From Acanthopleura granulata (lineage: Eukaryota > Mollusca > Polyplacophora > Chitonida > Chitonidae), in the NCBI GenBank assembly GCA_016165875.1, contig JABBOT010000004.1, forward strand, positions 8,239,642 to 8,303,641: 64,000 nucleotides of DNA. Direction: 5' to 3'. Below the pieces are notes generated by a model. That model saw only the letters and a program-made list of their open reading frames with translations, was not told where the DNA came from and searched no databases. Positions 32,420 through 45,200 of this stretch are shown here, in pieces. The position numbers and the translations under genes were made by a program. Within the stretch, counting starts at the first letter, position 1, and each line of letters starts with the position of its first letter.

Positions 32420-32800
32420 CAGTGCGATTCTGAAAGGGCACTATGTTCTGCACACCTTTGGCAGGCAACTGAAATTTTACTAGATTCTCCACCAACGGCG
32501 GGCAATGGAAGTGTCACTAGATTCTGCACACCAATGGCTGGCAAACTGAAATGGCACTAGATTCTACACACTCTGGGCAAGTAACTGAAACGACCCTAGA
32601 TTCTGCTTACCAATGGTACACAACTGAAATAATACTTCAGATTTTGCACACATAAAAAGCTGGCAATTGAAATTGCACTAGATGCTGTACACCAACGACA
32701 GACAACTGTATAAAATGGCACTGAATTCTGAACACCAATGGCTGAAATAGCAAACCCTTGGCAGGCAACCGAAATCTTGATTTTAACCAAAAGCTTTCAA
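32420..32800. repeat. Degenerate ~42-bp minisatellite
   Basis: About eight to nine imperfect units carrying GGCAACTGAAAT, GGCACTAGATTCTGCACACC and AATGGCT. Divergence is high, so the array is old. Confidence 0.7.
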
Positions 32801-33733
32801 CTCAGCACCGTTTTAGAAGACATGTGAATTCAAGACTAAATATCTATATAGAAACACCTTCTATCACCATTCAGCCGTATTACTGGCGCCGTTCTCTCCA
32901 ACACATAAGCTAGCAGAGAAAATCCGGTCTAACTCGATGCCTGTCAAGTTGTTTGCTAATTATCTTTTTTCATCATCAACGAGAGAATTGGCTCCTTCAA
33001 GACAACCTGCTGATGTCTATCTTCACAATTTATATGCACCAGTGCATAAATATGGGTTGGTTACAAGAAAGCCAACGCACTTCTTAAAGCGCGTCAAGAA
33101 ACTATGTGTCTAAGAAAGTCGTCACAAACCGTGCACACGTGTGATGTTTTTTCCTGTCGAAACAGTGGGAAGCATTGTGGATTATACTTCTTAATGTAGA
33201 CATGTAAGCGTTCAAATTAGTTCAAGAGAAGTACATATTAGGCGAGGAATGTGGCAGGCTACCGTTATATATTCGTGTGTAAAAGTTAGTAAATATTGTA
33301 GTCTAGTGTTGTTGGCGTGAGAAGTGAAAAATAGATTTGTGGCCATTTTAGAGTATCAACGGTTGACCATCTATGCGTATGTTATATACATCAGAGTGAA
33401 GGAAAATTGTCAAGGGACTCAGGCACGTCAATGTTATGTGAATAGGATCTGTGATTTTGGAGGTCTTGCGACAAAGTGGAGAGAGTACCCAAGCGAACAA
33501 GCCGTCGCCAGCCGTATTCCACAGCATATTAAATACGCATATATATACTTACAGAGGTTATATATGTGTACAAGTAAATATATCTGTATGCTTATAATTA
33601 AGAGATATGTGGTTAGCATAATCCCCTATCAGTCAACGCACATATTTTGCATATATTTTGTTGAAGAACCTTCTTGAAAACTTTACTTTCTTTGCAATCT
33701 AGATTTTGTTGGTCTGATTTAGATGATTAATAC
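32801..33733. other. Intergenic DNA
   Basis: Contains an open frame at 33324-33677 with no recognisable domain. Nothing else supported. Confidence 0.4.
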
Positions 33734-34018
33734 GGAAGACGGATCCGGCCACTCGCGTTCTCGGGCCGCCCCTTTTACAGAAGGCAACATTAGGTAAAAC
33801 CGCGCGTGAGATTCGTGCTCATCTGGCGTTCTCGCGCCGCATGTTTCTAAAATGCGCGGCTCGAGAAGGCGAGAACGCGGGATTTGTGTTAATAATGTGT
33901 TTTTAAAACGCTAGACTCGAGAACACGCGCGGTTTTGCCTCATCTCGCATTCTCGTTGCCTCGTGTTTCTTTTTCCAAAGGCGCGGCTCGAGAACGCGAG
34001 TGGCCGCATCCGGCTTCC
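33734..34018. mobile_element. CpG-rich element with 42-bp terminal inverted repeats and nested hairpins
   Basis: The left end (33734-33775, GGAAGACGGATCCGGCCACT, CGCGTTCTCGGGCCGC...) and the reverse complement of the right end (33977-34018) match at 38 of 42 positions. Inside are a 13-bp perfect inverted repeat (AAAACCGCGCGTG at 33797-33809 and its complement at 33924-33936) and two tandem ~121-127-bp modules, each pairing GCRTTCTCG with CTCGAGAA. The element is far richer in CpG than its flanks. No open frame of note and no convincing target-site duplication. Probably a non-autonomous foldback/MITE-like element. Confidence 0.7.
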
Positions 34019-36169
34019 ATGTACACGTTAGAGCACACGCTCGCTATGATCATCAGGTCTTTGGCTATAATAGGAATGTATAGGGTTGCGTGTTAGAGCA
34101 TAAGTTAGCATATAAGTACGCTTCTCGGTTGAGTGCAGCTTTATGTCAGGAAGTTTGTAATGCACCAAGCGATGTACAGTGTAGTGTCTTACACAATGTA
34201 CACGTTGTAAATGTACCAGTGAGTAAGGTACCAGTGAGGGTCTCCGGCATGCTTGGCAAAAGTGATGGATGTACATGTAGACTTGTACTGTTAACCAGAA
34301 TACAACTTGCCTCATCTGCACCCTCTATGTGTTTGTCCTTTTCTGAAATACTACAGGCAGTTGCTTACTCATGCGGTGCTAAACACCAATGAAATAATAT
34401 AACTATCACCTGAGAAATGAAGATGGCGCACGAATATGTACTTCAATTTTCAGTTATTGGCAAATGCATGATGCTGTAAACATAGTGACTGAGTCGCCGA
34501 GAGCGCAACTGAGGCATTACATTTTGCTCTGTTGCATGTAATAAATTTTTATGTCGGTGAAATCGTTTAATTTAAAACGACTTTTGGAAGCATTTTGAGG
34601 AATGTCATCAAAGGTTAGCCATGTCCTCAGATTCACTGATGGTCACAAAGGGAGGACAGTGCCAGAACCCGTAAGGGAGCCAAGATATAATGGTACTAAA
34701 TATATCTGAGACGAATAACTCTACGATTTCCCATCTCTCTAAGTGTTAACAATAAAATTTGTTCACTTCAAGGATGAATGGTTATGACATCAAAAACTAG
34801 ACGCACCTAAATGTTTATGCCAACACTGATGATTAGGGGTGACCAATGGAATATATAATTATACACATGTGTAATACCTTAGGCTCTTGTAAAACACAGT
34901 GGGTGGTACTTTGATAATATTTTTAACAAAAGTTTCTCGATCTTCGCAGAGAGTTTATACAGATCGGAATCGCGTTTACGTTCACACCAACGGTAGCCAG
35001 TGGAAACATACCTAACCCAGCTGATACAAAACGGAAACTCGCAAAGGAGAGCCAAATTATCTCACAGAAAGTGCAAAAGGGCCAGGTTAAACTTGATTGC
35101 GTTGCAGTTTCCCATGCACCCGCCGCAATATTTCCCGTCACCTGCACAGGCGATGTTTCCATGACATGACGTTGATCTGGTGATACAAAGTGTTAACGTT
35201 CCTCAAACATTTCTGAAGACGTCAGCCTCGTAATTACGTTTAGTTTCATGTTCACACAATTTTCTTTTACCATGTACAACGACCTGTGTAGTAATGTTCG
35301 CAAACCATGTATGAACCAACAATAGCGTAAATCCTAATAGCCTACTAAAAAGACGAGTACGCTCAACTTGTTTCAAAAGTGTATCCAAATTATATTGACC
35401 ACCTTCGTATGTACAATATGGATTACCTCCAATTTTGCAAGTTTTGTTGGCAATCAAGTACGTTTTATGCTTTAAGTTGTATTATAGTATTCAATAAATT
35501 ACCTTATGGTTAACAATATACCACGTGACAGTCGTCCATCGGGAGTACAATATAGTAGGTATATAGCCGCGTTCGTAGTGGGTGATAGGTAGTCAACTGT
35601 GAGACAGCCAAGCGTGGAAATGGGAGGGGTTCGCATCTGAATGCTAGGGCCCCGTTGTACCTCATCTGCCTTCAAACCTTCTCTTCATTCTTGAGATTTC
35701 CAAGATATCAGAGGGAACGTGGCCCAGGCCGGAGACGGGATAGGGCTACATTGGTATCGTAATTCAGCCAGCGTCGTGTACTTCTCCGCTGTCTTATCGA
35801 GCCGTGAACAGCGCTATCGGATCTTTCTATTGCCGGCTACCGACATCATGTTCATTTCGGCCCACTGACTGATCTTGGCGATCATCAGTTTTAGACTTGA
35901 GCACATGTGTTTTCTAGAGGCAAGCACGTTTAGACGAGGACCTATCTGTGGGTACTTCGGCGGGAATGGGCGAGTGTCACTGAAACAGATAGCCCTCAAA
36001 ACTTAATGTTTCGTGCCCAGTGGAAGAAAGCTCTCCAGGGTGGGTAGCGGATTCGAGTATTGCTTTTCCAGATGGCAGACGCGTGACCATTCTCCGGTGG
36101 GTTTTTGCTCATGCAATATACTCTTTTTTGGGATCTAACGAAATATATCGCACAGGAATTCCCGAGGTA
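34019..36169. other. Intergenic DNA approaching the plus-strand gene
   Basis: Local CpG content increases between ~35520 and 36110 (GTCGTCCATCGGG, GCCGCGTTCG, TATCGAGCCG, GGCGGGAATGGGCG), consistent with a promoter region. The short ORFs here carry no known domain. Confidence 0.4.
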
Positions 36170-36280
36170 TTGTGAAATGAATTACAGTGGAAATCAGTTT
36201 GGTTGATCTCTTGGAAGACTCCTTGTCTGTGAAAATTGTTTTCTTAGAGAAGGTGGTCGCTAAGACGTGGAAATTCGAGC

Positions 36281-36296
36281 ATGGCAGAATCGGAAG
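36281..36296 (+). CDS. Candidate first coding exon of a plus-strand gene
   Basis: ATG GCA GAA TCG GAA G (MAESE + 1 nt) in a strong initiation context (A at -3, G at +4), immediately followed by the donor GTACGT. It sits downstream of a CpG-richer stretch and at the point where strand composition appears to change. The product is unknown. The remaining exons would lie mostly right of the window; see the candidate at 63955-63995. Evidence is limited to start context, donor and composition. Confidence 0.4.
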
Positions 36297-39200
36297 GTAC
36301 GTTTTCTTAATCTTACCCTTTTTTGCTGATACCTGTTTAAATTCCAGGTGCAAAAAACAAACGTTCGTGAAGACAAAGCATTTCGCAAAATAAGTTTCCA
36401 ATTCATCTCCTGTCTTCTTTTTCATATAGCTGTGGAAAGTTTGTGAATAAAACATATTATATTTGTTTCACCCTAGAATTGTAATATGAGTAAGTGTTTG
36501 TATCGTAAGTGTCATCACTGTTCATTGTTTGTTCTTGTTTATTGATTTCATCGATTTTGGTATAGTCACGAAATTCCATATTGCCTAACAGCTCACTATA
36601 TACATTTTATTTTCACGTCCATATCTACTCACAACATTTGACTTGTGGCAAACCTGTCATCCATTTTATAAAAGTTGTCTGGTTGCCCAAAATAAATATG
36701 GGAGATTAAAAGGCAGTGATGAAATGATATGGATGAAACCCAGTAAGGGTGTGCTGTACTAACGACTTTAAGTACAGAAACCTTGATGCACAAGTTGTGC
36801 AGTTTGTATACTATCAGTATCTTCAGATGATTCTCTTCCTCCTGTTTCTGTACTACAGATATTTGAAAATTCACAAATAACTAAGCTCTGAAAGGTTTTA
36901 TGATTTTTTATTTTTTTATATATTACTTTATGTTTGTGCAAACACTTTCATAAATAGCTATAGTAAAATGCAATAAGGGTGTCGTGCAGTGTTATAGCAG
37001 CAGTTTGGCAGCCACCACTCAGTATTTTCTTTGTTGCTATTTTCTCTGTTGAATTACAACAGAGATATGGTGTTAGTTGTATGCAGTAATTGAGTCCAAA
37101 TGTCTGTCAGGCGCTGTAGATATAATCCACTTTTATTCATCATGGCCTGACACAAATCAGTATGCATGACACTTTGGGATAACATATGATGACGGCTCAA
37201 TGATAGAGAGCAAAACATATCCTGTTTCTGAGAAGTGTTAGATGAATGGTCAAGCAAGTCAAATCTGCAGCAGTGGTCATTGAAATGTGTGGGTCAGGCT
37301 GAGTTGAAACCAGCCAACACTGTGATTCACAGACTCTTGCACTTTTGAGTGATCTCTGTTAAGGTTGGATGAATATAACTGTTTTGTCCCATGTTAAGGC
37401 TAGGTTACATCTATGCTGGTTTCACCCTAAATATGTTTATATTAACTATTGCTCTTTGTCTACCCTGGCCTGGCTGTGAAAATGCACTGGGTGAATACTC
37501 AATTTGCAACTCTGCAGGGTGGCCCCCTTAGCCCTCTTCTTTACTAGTTTGGATTGTCAGGTTTGTTTCCTCTCAATCGCCAGAATTTCCTCTCCCATTT
37601 CCAACACATCTTGGTCTAGATTACACAGACAAGCATCTCACAGGTGTTCCATGCCAAAGCACAAGGCAAATCAAAACACTGAATCGACTGCAGAGTTAAC
37701 AGTCATCAGGGAAACAGAGTGAATCCAGTGATTTTATATGCAGGCATGTGAAGATGCTCTAAACCAAAGTGTGACTAATTTTACCCACTTTTTTCCTACT
37801 TTTCCTTGAAACTTTTTGGTGAGTTTCCTTAGAGGAAATGAATCATTTAAGCATATTTGTGTCTGTTCCAGGAAAATGTTCTCTGGAGTATTTCACAGAG
37901 ATTGGATTGCAGTTTGTGTGGATTTAAAGATGATGATGTTTGTGGATAGCAGGCATAGAACTTGAAAAAATAAAGAAATGTTGTTGTCACTATTCTAAAT
38001 TTCCTAAAGAAAACTTGTGTTCTCTGTGTGAGTATCATTTATCGTGGACAGAACAATTTTAAATGAATTAAAAGTAGTCAACCATAACAGCGTCCATAGT
38101 CTTGGTACAGTTACAGATGTCTTGAAACAATAACGCTGTGATTTCAAGTAATAGATATTTCAGACACATGGTATAACAGGATCACAGTCAGCCTATTATA
38201 CTCAGTCTATCAACACGCAGTGCCTTTCCAAGTAGAAATTGATTCATTTGCATGTATAATTTACAACATAAAATTATCTTGATAACTGGTAATATGATAA
38301 ACATGTGTAAATGCTAAGTTCAGGAGATTCCACTGCTGTGTTTTAATTTGCATGCATTGAAGGACACAACATAAGGGATATGTTCAGATATATACATGTA
38401 TATATTTAGAGTATTTAAGGCTCTGGGGTTCCCTGCTGTCAGTTGAATGCTGTTTATTTGTGTTCACATGTATAAACTATTATTATGTGGCCAGGTAGCT
38501 ATTAGCTGGATCTTTGTTTATGCGACTGCAGACATAAAAACCAATATATGATGTGGGCCCAGGGATGAAGAGCTCAGCAAGGAGCAGAGAACCCAGATGT
38601 GTATCCTCCCACCATAGGTCAGAATGGCCATGTGGTCCATGAAGACTACAGGCAAAACTCCATTGTTGTATAGCATAATAATAGCATGCATGTTTGCTGG
38701 ACAACACTCACAAAGTGTACATGGTAGATTGTATTACATGTACTCTTATCTGGCCAAAACATTTTTTATGACAATGTCTTAAATATGTAAAAAGATTTGC
38801 GTAACATTTGGGTATTAAAATTAAATGCTGTAGTCACAAAATTTCCATCCTAGTGTAAAAATCAGTTACTATGAACACCCAAGAAGCTGCTGGTGACCAT
38901 GTTGAAAGAGGAATTGAAACTTTCCTCATTATAGCTATGCATGTAAAATTGAGGAAACAAATTCAGTGATCCAGTGCACTAAGAATAAGACTTAGCATCT
39001 TTATCTTTTATGACTGGCGAGATGGGAAGGACTTTTTTTCATGCATAGAGCAGTATTGTACTTTTGACAACTGCTAGAAGACAAGATATTTTTCGTTTGA
39101 TGGTGGTATCCATTTCATGGGACTGACCTACAGCTGGAGGTCTTCATCAATTGGTCTATTGGAAGGAGTTGTGCCTAAATATCTGGAGAAATAGCCCCAG

Positions 39201-42200
39201 CTTTATCTGGCCTGTTTCAGCCAAGGGCAATGAAACTGTAGCTGCACATTGTAGTTGAACATGTGTTTAAGCAGCTGATAAGTGACCTGTCCCCTGGTGT
39301 TAAGATAAGAGGCCCAAGGGCCTAGGGCTATCATCCTTGGAGTGATTTGCTCATACATGCCCCTGGCATAAACCAGTGGATTTAAGGGACTAAAATGTAG
39401 TCTGCAGAGTTTGCAAATTAACCAACAGAGGATCAGTGCAGGTGATAATTGAGCACTGTGTTTTGAGTAGAGAGTTAACAGTTTGGGTAGAGAAGCTGGT
39501 GGAAAATCAGCCTGACATTGTGAAAAGGTTTTTGTTTGATACATGTAGCGAATGTGATGACAGCAGTGAAGGATAGGGTTATGATGATATTATTGTACCA
39601 AGGAATAAATTCACCATGGGTTGAGAAATTGTTGTGTGTTGAATGTAATACAAATATCAAGATATACATGTAACTGAAACTTGTTCTCTTGCATTCTTTA
39701 ACTGAGAGCTCTCTGGTTTAAAATTGATTTTTTTCAGATGCATTTTGAGATGTTCTTTTATATCAAAGTAAATGTATAAGCATATAAGTTGTAAATATTG
39801 GTACAGTAGTAATTCCCATACCATATACCTGTGGAAAGCTGCAGGTACATGTATTTCCAATACTTTAGCCAAATATAACTGTTGTATTGTCTTGGCTGAC
39901 TGCCAATAGAGAAAGGATTATAGGATAAAATTAAGTTTTGATTGGTACCTGTACCTATTTGCCTGTGTGATGTTCGTCAGAGTGACAGTGGAGGTTGTGA
40001 GCAAGCATTTCCTGAAGACAGTCATGGTGACTGTGTTACCCCAGGTAGTGAACATGCAGGAACATTCTTAGATGCATTCCTTAAAGGTTACTGTGTTGAT
40101 GCCAAGGGTTACACTGTAACAAAGTGTGGCTGGGCCAGATGATAATCAGTATAGACATGAGGGACATTCATTTTCCATTTGTTGTCGACAAGCAGCCTCT
40201 GGAGGAAGGCATGCGCAGGATCTTCACTCTTGCCAACATTTTTACCCATCATGAGTTTATAAAAGTGCAGCATCATGAGCAAAGAGTATACATGGTTCTG
40301 TATTGCTTTTATACATGTAGCTCTTAAAACTGTTCGGTGAAGTCTTTGTATAGAACAACTGAAATCTGCAAGGTTAATGTCACAGTCAGAATGTGAGTTG
40401 CATTCAACCACTCAATACGCCCGACTCGTGTCAATTAGAATCACCTTCCACTTTTCTGCACACTGTGTTCTAAGGAAGCAGCAACTTGTCTTTTAGCACC
40501 AAATAGTCTACATACCACAGGCGATGTTTCTGTCTGAAAAATTTCATGGCTGGTTTGCATTGTGTCAGGTTGGTATGTTTTGTGCACTACTGGTAAAGTA
40601 AAGGTGATGAGTTTTTGTCCACTGCAGCATAGTCATAAAGCACTGCAGGCTGAGGAGCAAAGTTGACTTTGAATATAGCAGTGAAGAAATGTTTATGTCT
40701 CTTTTGAACTCGAGACTTGGGTTTGTTTTTTTAGCTAAAAAGAAGGGTCATAAAAACATGTTGTTTTTTTCAACACCATTGACTTTTATCTGTATTTGAA
40801 TTTATTATCTGAAAATCACTGTAACTTTAAGGTTTTTACAAAAACCTATGTGCAATGGATTCATTGTCATGGATAAGGGTATTGGTTGGGAAACAGTGCT
40901 GGCCAGAAATAGTTCTGATAAATTACCATGTATTATGGCTTCTGATATACATGATAACACAAATGTATTTTTGTAATAATAATGATACAGTCTGTATAAA
41001 ATTTGACTTAACCAACCACACTGAGAGACTTAATCTCTTGTCACTTTGGTGGTCCTAGCAAATTTGCCAGGATTTATGCCAAATTGGCTATGCACGAGAA
41101 TGTTGCCAGACATTGGGATAACCATTATCACAAAGCCAGGTGCATGTAGAATAGCATGGTGTTTTCTGGCTCAGTAAGATTTTTACTATATTGATTATTA
41201 GGTATACTGTAGGCCTACAGTGCATATAATTTGGGGTTTCTGACCTTTTAAAGAACTGTTCTCTAGTGTTGTGTTTCTAAACAAGGATCTGCACAGGAGT
41301 TAAAAAGCTGTTTTGCAGTGTTTTTTTCTGACCAAGATTGAAATGGTAAAGACCTCTGGAGTAACTAATTTAGGGTCTGTGGTATGGTTTTTTCCTGTTT
41401 AAACCTGAAAAGCAGTGGGGTGCAATGAGATGGTGCATCAGGTACATATGTACAGTTCAGTGACACTTTACATTTGTTTATTTGAAATATATGAAAGCCA
41501 TATTCTACTCTGAACAAAAACTTGTCTTCAACTAGGAAAATTCATGAGTGATAATTATGAATGTCAAATGTATGTCATACAAATATTTAATGTTCTTAAT
41601 CTGTTGTGCAGTGGCTCTTTAATGTCAAAATTTGATAAATGTCATTTACCAAAAAAAAAAAAAAGAAAGTCGTTAAATGGATTCATTATGGTTTGAAAGA
41701 TAGTCTTGGTTGAAAGTTTTAGCTACACAGTGACTTGTGAGTTCTGTTTTGAGTCATAATTCTGAATGGTGTGAGATTTATTGCTGGCCCTTTCTTAGCT
41801 GATATCACCTGGATAGTATTGACATATTTCATGATACATTTCAGCAGTTGGGAAGGGGGGGGGTTGTCAGATGAATGTTTTGACTAAGGCAGAAGACCGC
41901 AGGGTAAGAGCTTGAGCCCAGATAGACGCCATGTGGGCATGGGAGGAATGTCAGATAGGGGTCATTTCATGGAGATAACACTAGTGGCACAAAACCCCCA
42001 TGGGCCCCCCAGAGCCTCACCCTCAAAAAAAAAAGACAGGTAGCACATTAAAACTCAGAAATAATTGCATGTTTATAAATTTTATAGAGCAAATTTTGGT
42101 TTATTTCTATAAAACATGTATATGCTGATGTTTCTTGTGAAAGCTTTTTTAAACATTGACATGAATATTATATTTCAACAAATGCTTTGTATAACAATAC

Positions 42201-45200
42201 CTCTTGTATATTAATTTAGAAATGTTTCTAAATAATCTCATATCCACTGGTTGTACACATTTCTTTTCTCGTAGGTAAAAATATATTTCTTGCAAAAGAA
42301 CAGTGTTATAGTTATCTTTATGGTCACAGTAATATATCTTTATCAGACATTGAGTAAGGTGTGTCCTTTTAATTCAACAACATACAAAACTAAGGACTAA
42401 TTAATTTCAGTTGCCTTTTGGTCTGTTCTATACTACAGTGTGTATGCACTTTCTCAGCAGAATTGCAAACATCTGGAAAGTTTTTGGACGTTGTGCTTTG
42501 TCTGAGTTCGTGTTTCTTCACTCACCATGAGACTTGTATATTGTTATCTTGGAGCTTCTAACACACCCTCTGTATTGACACCTTTGGTATGAAGCCGATC
42601 ACAAATCACAGTACTATATTTGTTTGGCCTCCCTGCTGACAGCAAATCAGATTTGCAATGCTTAGCCATTGATAAGAATTTCTAGTTTCGGCTTTCTCTT
42701 TCATGTGTGTTTATTTCTTTGGCATTTTCATGATGGTGTTGTAAATGTGGTATATTTAGAAGAAAAGGTAAGCAGCGCTAAGACGCAGTCATTTGTGGAA
42801 TGAGCATCAGTTACTAATGCCATTTTTTATCACATTCAACTGTTATGTCATATATGTAGCCAGTGCGTCTCGTTTGTAACAGTTCGGTGGCAGGATTGTG
42901 TTGGCAGAGGAGCTAGAGCCTTACGCTCATTAAGGGAGACATGTGACCCTGCACGTTCTCTACCCCACTCAAGGTGTAGTCAAGACATACTTCTATATCG
43001 AGAAGCACTGGTGAAAGGTTTAAAAGATAAGGAAAAGCTTTTTCTGTCAGAGTCAAAAGTGAAATTGATAACTGGTTCATACTGAATGGCCTGAATATAT
43101 ACTGGGCTTTATAATGTCGGATTTCCTTTTTTTATAGTCAGTCTTCTACTTTTGGAATAATTATATTAACCTGTGTTGATGTGTTGAAAAACTGTAGCAT
43201 TGAATGTCAGTTTTGATAAGTGGCCACAGTAATGATGAACAGCTTGCCATGCAAAATTAAATTTTCAAACTTTAACAAAGTTAAAGTTTGAGTTAATGGC
43301 AATGCCTTTTAATAACTTACCTTGACATTTCTCCATATTTGCATTATCATTTTCAAGCATTTGTGACATATTTTTTGTTTAGTGTTATTTACATCATGGG
43401 ATTGTTTTTTCTCAACTCATTCAGTATATCACAAGACTGAACATCATACCTGCTAGGCATATCTGAAGGGCACAGCTGGACAAACCCATGTACACGTAGA
43501 TTATATTATACATAATTCGTTATGGCAAACTTAAATGGCCATCCCCTTATTGGCAGGATTGTTGATTCCTGGCCTTCCGGAGAGGTCATTCTCTGGTGAG
43601 ACCTTCACACTGGAATGTATCTGACAACATAGTACCATGGTATAGCCGGTACCTCTCATCTGGACCAGATTTTCAACTTTCCCTACATTAATATTATCTG
43701 CTCAACAGAGCCCAGTCAGACTAAACATGCCAAAAGCAATAAACTAGATGTTAAAAAGTTGTGTGATGTTTTCATAATGACAACCATTTTGTGAAAAAAG
43801 TCACTGATTTTAACATGATCCTGTGCTTGGGGAACAGGATGTTGTAACATACATGTAAATAATTAGCATGTTCTTGAAATAAATTAGTATAAAATCGGTA
43901 CTTTGTAGCCTTTTATTATTGTACCTATTATATATATATCATTAGCAAAATTACATCATAATGATTTTTAGAAAAAAGGCTAGTTTTACACACATACTCT
44001 GATGTCAATGATCAGGTAGTGAGTAACATCTGTTTGTAATGCTAAATATGAAATGACTTAAACTGGGTGAACTTGTGTCTGATGCTGTATATATGGGTTG
44101 GAATGCCCATAAGCCAAAGTACTCCCAGACTCCTATAGAGGTTTGTTTATTTTCTCTTTTGACCATGCAGAGATTGATTGTTGATCTAAGGAAGCATGTT
44201 GACCAATGGACAAGCTAGATCTTCAGCAGGAACCTACACAGCATGGTCATTTTCATGTGGTACACTTGATACTGACCAGTGCTTCCTCCGCCCAAAAGCT
44301 GCTTGAATCAGCATAGGATCTGTTATGTTTGACAGGTTAACAAGCATCTCCAATACCTATGTCGAGGAATCTGAAAGAGAAACCCTCCTCAAGGAACAGA
44401 TCTGATTTAAATATAAAGGAAATTAATTTTAAACTGTAATGGTAATGTATTAAATTTATTTTATAAATAAACTCATAATATTGAGTACTGAGAACCAACC
44501 TTACAGTTTGTAACATTAGATGTGTATTATAGTAGTTGTAATAACTGAATACTCAAAAGATGTTAAGTCTTCTTGTCACTTCTCTTTAGCATGAGGAAAC
44601 AGTGTGCCCAACCAGAGGTAAATCTGGTACAATAACATTTCCTGATCCCTGGGCAACTATCACAGTGGTTTGTCAGCCTTCTTTTCTGTGGAAATAATGT
44701 TTTTACAAGTGTAACAATACCCTGTTGCCGTGAGGAAACAGTTTGTGCCAACACGAATCACATCTTAAACGCTTGGCCAACTATTTCCCCCCACATCTGT
44801 TGTTCTATCTTGAATGTGTTAATGACTTGGGGGTATGATACAGGGTTCCATGCTGCCAGCCTTCTCCTTTTGAGAACTGTTGTTGTTGTCTGGAGTCCGT
44901 ATCTTTTTACTCACTTCAAAGCCCTGGTCATCTAGGGTATTTCCAGGGGGATTATGTGTGGTATAGGAGATCTCTCAAGCATATACCAACAGCAAGGACT
45001 GTGCTGTGGTATTAGGTACCCAAGAGTTGTGAAGCAGTACAATACTCGGTTCCTGCTCGATCTACAAAGCTTGTTATCAAACACGTTGACAGATTAGAGG
45101 ACATAACATCATGGCGTAGGTTATGCCCATTGTCGGGTAAAAGACGACAGTATAATTATCCCAAATCATTCTTCCATCTATACTCTTGCCAAGTAAATAT

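Noticed and set aside
34028..34392. Overlapping ~100-residue frames on both strands
   Set aside because: No domain, no splice context, and openness on both strands suggests chance.
39942..40142. Plus-strand frame with a possible small exon (TTCGTCAG|AG ... CCCCAG|GTAGTG)
   Set aside because: Joining it to the start exon at 36281 would create an immediate stop (GAG TGA), and the acceptor tract is poor.
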